5,300 nt of DNA from Anaerolineales bacterium (GTDB taxonomy: Bacteria; Chloroflexota; Anaerolineae; Anaerolineales; UBA11858). The notes beneath the pieces were generated by a model that saw only the letters and a program-made list of their open reading frames with translations, ran no database searches and had not been told where the DNA came from. How positions within the stretch are numbered: position 1 is the stretch's first letter; each line of letters opens with the position of its first letter. Made by a program: the position numbers and the translations under genes. The stretch lies in the NCBI GenBank assembly GCA_015485245.1, contig WFTY01000281.1, positions 1 through 5,300 on the forward strand, given 5' to 3'. Shown here piece after piece: positions 1 through 5,300 of the stretch.

Positions 1-355
<355 letters not shown>

Positions 356-437
356 TCGTGGTGCGGAGAACTCAGAACTTTTCGTTCGTCGGATTGCAGC
401 AATATTCGTTGGTAAGTTAACATCTTATGTGAATAAA

Positions 438-441
<4 letters not shown>
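356..441 (+). other. 23S-5S spacer, no tRNA
   Basis: This is a transcribed spacer of about 86 nt, more AT-rich than its surroundings. It contains no tRNA-like fold and no open reading frame worth calling. An 8-nt word, TTAACATC, occurs at the 23S end (350-357) and again at 417-424. The last nucleotides (438-441) already pair with sequence just downstream of 5S and so probably belong to the 5S precursor stem. Confidence 0.8.
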
Positions 442-568
<127 letters not shown>

Positions 569-584
569 CTTATTCTCTTTGAGC

Positions 585-590
585 TATTAT
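585..590 (+). promoter_or_regulatory. Weak candidate -10 element for rpsU
   Basis: TATTAT matches the sigma-70 -10 consensus TATAAT at five of six positions and lies in the short AT-rich stretch between 5S and rpsU. No acceptable -35 hexamer is found 16-19 nt upstream, where the T-run after 5S lies, and there is no extended -10 TG. It may be a real but weak promoter, or chance in AT-rich DNA. Confidence 0.22.
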
Positions 591-592
591 AG

Positions 593-610
593 ATGCGCTT
601 TATGGCGCAT
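593..610 (+). promoter_or_regulatory. Small hairpin in the rpsU leader
   Basis: ATGCGC (593-598) and GCGCAT (605-610) form a perfect 6-bp stem around the 6-nt loop TTTATG. No T-run follows, so it is not an intrinsic terminator. It ends 18 nt before the Shine-Dalgarno of rpsU. It may protect the transcript 5' end, act as a processing site, or take part in translational control of bS21. The pairing is seen; the role is unknown. Confidence 0.4.
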
Positions 611-628
611 AACTGGATCTCGCGAATA

Positions 629-638
629 AAGGAGGTGA
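629..638 (+). promoter_or_regulatory. Perfect 10-nt Shine-Dalgarno that fixes the TTG start of rpsU
   Basis: AAGGAGGTGA is complementary along all 10 nt to the standard 16S anti-Shine-Dalgarno tail. It ends 6 nt before TTG at 645, with GGAGG 9 nt away. This placement, and the fact that bS21 homology begins exactly at that codon, decides for a TTG start. Confidence 0.85.
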
Positions 639-644
639 GGTACA

Positions 645-848
645 TTGCCGAAGGTAGAACTGCGTTCAGGCGAATCGCAAGAACAACTGCTGCGGCGCTT
701 TCGCAAGAAAGTGGCTAAAAGCGGTGTGTTGAGCGCTGTGCGCCGCAAGCGCTGGCATGTTTCCAAGAGCGAGCTGCGCCGGATTCAACGCAAGAAGGCG
801 ATCCGCCGTCGCAAGCGCCTCTCGCGCTCCAAGCGACAGAAAAACTGA
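645..848 (+). CDS. rpsU: Small ribosomal subunit protein bS21
   Basis: This encodes bS21, a small basic protein of the 30S subunit that sits on the platform near the 3' end of 16S rRNA and helps initiation on mRNA. The 67-aa product has the family pattern: a short N-terminal beta-strand (PKVELRSGES), then the helix with LLRRFRKKVAKSGVLSAVRR (about residues 15-34), then an aromatic HVSK-type turn and a long Arg/Lys-rich C-terminal helix ending in RRRKRLSRSKRQKN. Length is close to the usual 58-71 aa. The start is TTG, supported by a perfect Shine-Dalgarno; no ATG fits. The gene lies 85 nt after 5S on the same strand with no strong terminator between them, and is closed 26 nt later by a hairpin terminator. 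It could be expressed from read-through of the rRNA operon, from its own weak promoter, or both; the last point is inference. Confidence 0.95.
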   Translation: MPKVELRSGESQEQLLRRFRKKVAKSGVLSAVRRKRWHVSKSELRRIQRKKAIRRRKRLSRSKRQKN

Positions 849-874
849 CCTCACCTTGACGTCAATCGAATACT

Positions 875-906
875 AAAAAGGATGCTCGCAAACGAGCATC
901 CTTTTT
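875..906. terminator. Bidirectional rho-independent terminator between convergent operons
   Basis: AAAAAGGATGCTCG (875-888) and CGAGCATCCTTTTT (893-906) form a perfect 14-bp inverted repeat with the 4-nt loop CAAA. Read on either strand, the GC-containing stem is followed by a run of five U. It lies 26 nt after the rpsU stop and 70 nt after the stop of the - strand DHOD-like gene, so it can end both transcripts. No other terminator was found in 907-976. Confidence 0.93.
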
Positions 907-976
907 GATTCGCATGAAGACTACCAATGGAACGCGAAGGAAAACTTGGTGAAACTTCGGGCCCTTGTGGTAAGAC

Positions 977-1966
977 TCAGTACGACCCCAGCACCTTCAT
1001 GTAATTGGCGCGCTCAAAAGCGGCCTGGTTGCCGCTGGCCTGCTGGCACAGGCTGCCCTGCATCTGACGGATGGATCCGTACTCGTGCGCTTCCATCCAG
1101 GCGACCAGGTCATCGAGCAGGCGGGCGGCGTAGGCCGGGCCGTTCTTCAGTAGCGCCGAGGCGGTCATGGCGACCTTCGCTCCGGCCATCATCGCTTTGA
1201 GGATGTCCTCCGCGGTGTGCACCCCGCTGGTCAGGGCGAAATCCACGTCCACCTGATTGTGCAGGATGGCGATCCAGCGCAGAGGGAGCAGCAATTCCGT
1301 GGATGTGCTCAGCTTCAGGTTGGGCACCACCTCCAGCGCTTCCAGGTCGAAATCGGGCTGATAGAATCGATTGAACAGCACCAGGCCGTTCGCCCCGGCG
1401 TCCGCCATTCGGCGGGCGAAGTGTGGCAGGGCGGTGATGAAGGGGCTGAGCTTGACGGCCAGGGGGATGTTGATCTGGGCGCGCACGTCGCGCACAATGT
1501 GCAGGTAGTTGGCCTCCACCGCCGCGCCATCCAGATCCACCTCGGTAGGCAGGTAATACAGATTGAGCTCCAGGGCATCGGCGCCCGCGGCTTCGATCTT
1601 TTGGGCGTATTTGATCCACCCTCCGCTGGAGACGCCGTTCAGGCTGCCGATTACAGGGATATTCACCGCGGCTTTGAGCCGTCGGATGTGCTCGACGTAC
1701 ACCTCCGGGCCGAGGCTGTATTTGCCCGCCTCGGGCAGATGGGTGAGCGCTTCGGCAAAGCTGTTGGTATCGCGGCTGAGAAAGCGATCCAGCTCCAGGC
1801 TTTCCTGGATGATTTGTTCTTCGAACAGCGAGTGCACCACCACGGCGGCCACGCCAGCCTCTTCCAGTTGGCGGACGGTGTCCACCTTTTCGGAGAGCGG
1901 TGAGGCGGAGGCCACCAGCGGATTCTTCAATTCTAGGCCCAGGTAGGTTGTCTTCAGGTCAACCAT
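977..1966 (-). CDS. Dihydroorotate dehydrogenase-like FMN-barrel protein, catalytic motif lost
   Basis: This 329-aa TIM-barrel flavoprotein belongs to the DHOD/FMN-binding superfamily. It begins with the family-typical substrate-entry strand (YLGLELKNPLVASASPLS, residues 8-25). FMN-site features remain: the AVKLSP strand with Lys172, LFNR with Asn199, and the C-terminal TSGVHTAEDILKAMMAGAKV stretch (246-265) that normally holds the FMN phosphate. The catalytic loop is changed: where class 1 DHODs have N-x-S-C-P-N, this protein reads NLYYLP (135-140), so the base Cys (or Ser in class 2) is a Tyr. The NSMGLPN orotate-binding block is not recognisable. There is one cysteine (307), so no Fe-S cluster. 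The family has been noted in domain databases as possibly inactive as a DHOD. Start: ATG at 1966 has AGGAGG 5 nt upstream; an in-frame ATG at 2041 lacks one. The gene lies 90 nt after nifJ, probably cotranscribed. True substrate unknown; a role alongside PFOR is inferred. Confidence 0.9.
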   Translation of the reverse strand: MVDLKTTYLGLELKNPLVASASPLSEKVDTVRQLEEAGVAAVVVHSLFEEQIIQESLELDRFLSRDTNSFAEALTHLPEAGKYSLGPEVYVEHIRRLKAAVNIPVIGSLNGVSSGGWIKYAQKIEAAGADALELNLYYLPTEVDLDGAAVEANYLHIVRDVRAQINIPLAVKLSPFITALPHFARRMADAGANGLVLFNRFYQPDFDLEALEVVPNLKLSTSTELLLPLRWIAILHNQVDVDFALTSGVHTAEDILKAMMAGAKVAMTASALLKNGPAYAARLLDDLVAWMEAHEYGSIRQMQGSLCQQASGNQAAFERANYMKVLGSY

Positions 1967-1970
1967 TGTA

Positions 1971-1977
1971 TCCTCCT
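1971..1977 (-). promoter_or_regulatory. Ribosome binding site deciding the start of the DHOD-like gene
   Basis: TCCTCCT on the + strand reads AGGAGGA on the coding strand, 4-5 nt before ATG at 1966. Spacing is short but functional. The alternative upstream in-frame ATG codons (2041 and 2026) have no comparable site, and the 25 extra residues they would add do not resemble the family. Confidence 0.85.
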
Positions 1978-2009
1978 GTAAAATGATTGCTGGCTCAGGT
2001 TTAATCGAC

Positions 2010-2044
2010 AAGGTGACCGTCACCATGCGAGCGACGGTCACCTT
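2010..2044 (-). repeat. Perfect 12-bp inverted repeat between nifJ and the DHOD-like gene
   Basis: AAGGTGACCGTC (2010-2021) and GACGGTCACCTT (2033-2044) are exact inverted repeats around an 11-nt centre. Read in the direction of transcription the hairpin starts 12 nt after the nifJ stop and ends 43 nt before the ATG of the next gene. No U-run follows on the coding strand (GTCGATTAAACC), so it is not a classical intrinsic terminator. It may be an mRNA-stabilising or processing hairpin that sets the nifJ to DHOD-like ratio, a partial attenuator, or a protein-binding site. The left arm continues into its own palindrome GGTGAC-C-GTCACC (2012-2024). Confidence 0.75.
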
Positions 2045-2056
2045 CGAAATGCGAGT

Positions 2057-5000
2057 TTATTCTCCCTCGCCGTTGAAGTGCATGGCGGCCATCTGCTTGT
2101 ACAGCTTCCAGCGGACGTTGACGTCTTCCTGGGCCAGTTGCATCAATTTCTGGGCGCGCTCTTCGTTGGTTTGCAGCAACATGCGGTAGCGCGGCTCGTT
2201 GTAGGCGAAATCCTTGAGCGGAATCTTGGGATCACGCGAATCCAGTTGCAGGGGGTTCTTCCCTTCCCCGGCCAGAGCCGGGTTGTAGCGGAAGAGCGGC
2301 CACTGGCCTGATTTGACGATCAGGTCTTGCTGATCCAGCCCTTTCTTCAGGTCGTAACCGTGGGCAATGCAAGGGCTATAGGCCAGGATCAAGGAGGGGC
2401 CTTCGTAGGCGTCTGCCTCACGGAAGGCTTTCAACGTTTGGGCGTCGCTGGCTCCCATGGCTACCTGAGCGACGTATACATAGCCATACGACATGGCGAT
2501 CATCCCCAGGTCCTTGCGCGGGGTAGATTTGCCGTTGGCGGCGAATTTCGCCACCGCGGCCAGCGGCGTGGCCTTGGAAGACTGTCCGCCGGTGTTGGAG
2601 TACACCTGCGTGTCGAGCACCAGCACGTTGACGTTGCGCCCGGAGGCCAGCACGTGATCGAGGCCGCCGTAGCCAATGTCGTAGGCCCAGCCGTCACCGC
2701 CGATGATCCACACGCTCTTCTTGACCAGCACATCCGCCAGGCTGAGCAGGTCGCGCGCTTTGGGGGCGTCCATGTCTTTCAGCTTCTTCTTCAGGATTTC
2801 CACGCGCTCGCGCTGGGCCTGAATCCCCGCCTCATCGGATTGGTCCGCGTTGAGCAGGGCTTCCACCAGATCGCCACCGATGCGCCCAGAGAGCTGTTTG
2901 AGCAGCTCACGAGCGTACTCGGTCTGTTTGTCGATTGTCAGGCGCATACCCAGCCCGAATTCGGCGTTGTCTTCGAACAGCGAGTTCGACCACGCTGGGC
3001 CGCGCCCCTCGGCATTGACCGTGTAGGGGTGGGTGGGCAGGTTGCCGCCATAGATGCTGGAGCAGCCGGTGGCGTTGGCGATAATCATGCGGTCGCCGAA
3101 GAGCTGGCTGGCCAGTTTGATGTAAGGCGTCTCGCCGCAACCGGCGCAAGCGCCGGAGAACTCGAATAGCGGCTGCAGGAACTGTGATTCTTTGACCAGG
3201 TTGGTTTTGATGCGGGTGCGGTCGAGTTCAGGGAGAGAGAGGAAGAAATCCCAGTTCTCCGCTTCGCTCTCGCGCAGCGGCGGCTGCGGGGCCATGTTGA
3301 GCGCCTTGCGTCCGGCTTGGCTCTTGTCTTTCGCTGGGCAGACCTCGACGCAAAGCGTACAGCCGGTGCAGTCCTCCGGGGCGACCTGGATGGTGTAGGC
3401 GTAGCTGGGGAACTCTTTGAGTTTGGCGTCGATGTGTTTGAAGGTTGGCGGGGCATTTTCCAGCAGCGCGGGGTCATACGCCTTTTGTCGGATGACCGCG
3501 TGCGGGCAGACGAACACGCACTTGCCGCAGCGGATGCACAAATCCGGCTCCCAGACGGGGATTTCCAGGGTGATGTTGCGCTTTTCGTACTGCGTGGTGC
3601 CTGCAGGGTAGGTGCCATCAGGAGGGAATACGCTCACCGGGAGCAGATCCCCCTCTCCGGCGATGATGCGCCCTTCCACCTCGCGCACGAATTCCGGCGC
3701 GTTCGGAGAGACCGGCGGGCGCATCCCCAGCTTGCTGGTGATCTTTTGGGGAACCCGCACTTTGTGCAGGTGCGCCAACGCTTGATCCACCGCGGCGTAG
3801 TTGCGTTGCACCACCGCCTCGCCGCGCTTGCTGTAGGTCTTCTTGATCGCCTTTTTGATCTCTTCGATCGCCCGCTCGCGCGGCAACACGCCGCTGATGG
3901 CGAAGAAGCAGGTTTGCATCACGGTGTTGATGCGCCGCCCCATTCCGGCCTGCTGGGCGACCTTGTAGGCGTCGATCACATAGAATTGCAGTTTCTTTTC
4001 GATGATCGCTTGCTGCACCTCGCGCGGCAGGTGATCCCACACCTCATCCGGGCCGTAGATGCTGTTGAGCAGGAAGACCGCCCCCGGCATGGCGTATTTG
4101 AGCATATCGATCTGCTCCAGGAAGTTGAACTGGTGGCAGGCCACAAAATTCGCCTGGCTGATCAGATAGGGGGCGTTGATCGGTTCCGGGCCGAAACGCA
4201 GGTGCGAGACCGTCTTGGCGCCGGATTTTTTCGAGTCGTACACGAAGTAACCCTGGGCGTAGTTGTCGGTCTCCTCGCCGATGATCTTGATCGAGTTCTT
4301 GTTCGCCCCGACCGTGCCGTCCGATCCCAGGCCGAAGAAGATCGCTCGCACGGTGTTCTCGCTTTCGATGGAGAAGGCCGGGTCGTATTCGATGCTGCTT
4401 TGCGAGATATCGTCGTAGATGCCCACGGTGAAGTGGTTTTTGGGTTTTTCCTTGGCCATCTCATCGTAGATGCCCTTGACCATGGCGGGGGTAAATTCTT
4501 TGGAGGAAAGGCCATAACGCCCGCCGATCACTCGCGGGGCGGATTCAAAGGGGGCGATGCCCTCTGTGAGCGCCTCGTTGATGGCGGTGATCACATCTTG
4601 ATAGAGCGGTTCGCCGGCGGAGCCGGGTTCTTTGGTGCGGTCGAGGGCGGCGATCACCTGCACGGTCGGTGGCAACGCCTGAACGAAGTCTTTGATCGAG
4701 AAGGGACGGTAGAGGCGCACGCGCAACACGCCCAGTTTTTCGCCCTGGGTGTTGAGGAACCTGGCTGTCTCTGCCGCAGTTACGCCGCCGGAGCCAATAA
4801 TTACAAGCACCCGCTCGGCATCCGGCGCGCCCTCATAATCGAAGATGCGGTAGGAGCGACCGGTCAGCTCGGCGAACTGATCCATGTATTTTTGCACGAT
4901 CTCCGGGCAGGCGGCGTAATAGGGGTTGACCGTCTCGCGCGCCTGGAAGAAGACGTCTGGGTTTTGCGCCGTCCCGCGGATGAAGGGGTGCTCTGGTGAG

Positions 5001-5300
5001 AGGGCGCGCCCCCGGTGGGCGTGGACGAATTCGTCCTTAATCATCGTCCGGATGACGTCATCGGGGATGAGTTCGATTTTGTTGATCTCGTGGGAGACGC
5101 GGAAACCCTCGAAAAAGTGTAGGAAGGGGACGCGTGCTTCCAGCGTGGCTGCCTGGGCGATCAGGGCGAAGTCGTGGGCTTCCTGCACCGAGCTGGAAGC
5201 CAGCATAGCCCAGCCGGTGGAGCGGGTGGCCATTACATCGGAATGATCGCCGAAAATTGAAAGCGCCTGCGCCGCAATGGAGCGCGCTGCAATGTGAAAG
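2057..5300 (-). CDS. nifJ: Pyruvate:ferredoxin (flavodoxin) oxidoreductase, 5'-truncated by window edge
   Basis: PFOR oxidises pyruvate with CoA to acetyl-CoA and CO2 and passes electrons to ferredoxin or flavodoxin; the enzyme is a cytoplasmic homodimer. The frame is open to 5300, so the gene starts outside; ATG at 5233 is internal. Of 1080 visible residues, the first (FHIAARSIAAQALSIFGDHS) match the family around Arg114 of the D. africanus enzyme, so about 108 residues, including the first part of the thiamine site, are missing. In order: domain I to the SHEI motif, transketolase-C-like domain II, gamma domain with GLGSDGTVGANKNS, then two CxxCxxCxxxCP ferredoxin motifs (visible residues 588-598 and 644-654), proximal-cluster cysteines 718, 721, 746 and 977, and the thiamine diphosphate motif GDG (868-870) to N902 with D869, T897 and V899 as Mg ligands. 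All twelve cluster cysteines are present. It ends in MAAMHFNGEGE without the D. africanus oxygen-protecting extension. A 90-nt gap separates it from the DHOD-like gene. Confidence 0.97.
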   Translation of the reverse strand, partial: FHIAARSIAAQALSIFGDHSDVMATRSTGWAMLASSSVQEAHDFALIAQAATLEARVPFLHFFEGFRVSHEINKIELIPDDVIRTMIKDEFVHAHRGRALSPEHPFIRGTAQNPDVFFQARETVNPYYAACPEIVQKYMDQFAELTGRSYRIFDYEGAPDAERVLVIIGSGGVTAAETARFLNTQGEKLGVLRVRLYRPFSIKDFVQALPPTVQVIAALDRTKEPGSAGEPLYQDVITAINEALTEGIAPFESAPRVIGGRYGLSSKEFTPAMVKGIYDEMAKEKPKNHFTVGIYDDISQSSIEYDPAFSIESENTVRAIFFGLGSDGTVGANKNSIKIIGEETDNYAQGYFVYDSKKSGAKTVSHLRFGPEPINAPYLISQANFVACHQFNFLEQIDMLKYAMPGAVFLLNSIYGPDEVWDHLPREVQQAIIEKKLQFYVIDAYKVAQQAGMGRRINTVMQTCFFAISGVLPRERAIEEIKKAIKKTYSKRGEAVVQRNYAAVDQALAHLHKVRVPQKITSKLGMRPPVSPNAPEFVREVEGRIIAGEGDLLPVSVFPPDGTYPAGTTQYEKRNITLEIPVWEPDLCIRCGKCVFVCPHAVIRQKAYDPALLENAPPTFKHIDAKLKEFPSYAYTIQVAPEDCTGCTLCVEVCPAKDKSQAGRKALNMAPQPPLRESEAENWDFFLSLPELDRTRIKTNLVKESQFLQPLFEFSGACAGCGETPYIKLASQLFGDRMIIANATGCSSIYGGNLPTHPYTVNAEGRGPAWSNSLFEDNAEFGLGMRLTIDKQTEYARELLKQLSGRIGGDLVEALLNADQSDEAGIQAQRERVEILKKKLKDMDAPKARDLLSLADVLVKKSVWIIGGDGWAYDIGYGGLDHVLASGRNVNVLVLDTQVYSNTGGQSSKATPLAAVAKFAANGKSTPRKDLGMIAMSYGYVYVAQVAMGASDAQTLKAFREADAYEGPSLILAYSPCIAHGYDLKKGLDQQDLIVKSGQWPLFRYNPALAGEGKNPLQLDSRDPKIPLKDFAYNEPRYRMLLQTNEERAQKLMQLAQEDVNVRWKLYKQMAAMHFNGEGE

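Noticed and set aside
907..976. Separate terminator for the - strand operon
   Set aside because: Only a short GGGCCC palindrome and direct AACTT repeats are present, with no stem-plus-U structure. The 875-906 hairpin explains termination.
1217..1903. 228-codon open frame antisense to the DHOD-like gene
   Set aside because: The opposite strand encodes a clear FMN-barrel protein; the antisense product is low-complexity His/Gln/Gly-rich and looks like a shadow.
1967..2009. Promoter for the DHOD-like gene (TTGTCG as -35)
   Set aside because: The best hexamer matches the -35 at only four positions and no good -10 lies 16-18 nt downstream on the - strand. Cotranscription with nifJ is simpler.
2327..3169. 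280-codon open frame on the + strand antisense to the nifJ thiamine-binding domain
   Set aside because: It is entirely covered by conserved nifJ sequence on the other strand, has no ribosome binding site noticed and no family resemblance.
3317..4999. 560-codon open frame on the + strand antisense to nifJ
   Set aside because: It lies wholly inside the well-supported nifJ coding sequence, shows no recognisable domain and has the composition expected from the complement of GC-rich codons. It is a shadow frame.
2057..5300. NifJ as part of a nitrogen-fixation cluster
   Set aside because: No nif structural or assembly genes are in the window. The sequence features are equally those of general catabolic PFOR.

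Overview
The window joins the end of a ribosomal RNA operon to a convergent anaerobic-metabolism operon. On the + strand lie the last ~355 nt of a 23S rRNA gene (starting at the A-loop helix), a complete 5S rRNA gene, and the gene for ribosomal protein bS21 (rpsU). On the - strand, read from the right edge leftwards, lie a nearly complete single-chain pyruvate:ferredoxin (flavodoxin) oxidoreductase (PFOR/NifJ) whose N-terminus runs off the window, and then an FMN-barrel protein of the dihydroorotate-dehydrogenase-like family. The two transcription units meet at a perfect 14-bp hairpin with an A-run on one side and a T-run on the other (875-906), which reads as a shared bidirectional terminator.

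Organism: a bacterium of moderately high GC with Shine-Dalgarno-led translation and pyruvate oxidation through ferredoxin, so probably an anaerobe or facultative anaerobe. The pairing of a full-length NifJ with a DHOD-like protein would fit Chloroflexota (for example Anaerolineae), but this is an impression from protein style, not a proof. There are no nif genes here, so nothing ties this NifJ to nitrogen fixation.

Layout: 1-~355 23S 3' end; ~356-441 AT-rich spacer without a tRNA; ~442-559 5S, whose end helix extends to 13 bp and is followed by T5; 564-644 rpsU leader with a small hairpin and a perfect 10-nt Shine-Dalgarno; 645-848 rpsU from a TTG start; 875-906 terminator; 977-1966 DHOD-like gene; 1967-2056 intergenic segment carrying a perfect 12-bp inverted repeat; 2057-5300 nifJ, 5'-truncated by the window edge.

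How the genes work together: the + strand supplies translation parts, and rpsU may be read as the last gene of the rRNA operon because no strong terminator separates it from 5S. On the - strand PFOR converts pyruvate and CoA to acetyl-CoA, CO2 and reduced ferredoxin. Its small downstream partner keeps the FMN-barrel fold but has lost the DHOD catalytic SCPN motif, so it is unlikely to make orotate and may have an unassigned redox role linked to PFOR. That partner and the inverted repeat in front of it are the most interesting items. No mobile element, CRISPR array, tRNA or phage gene was seen.
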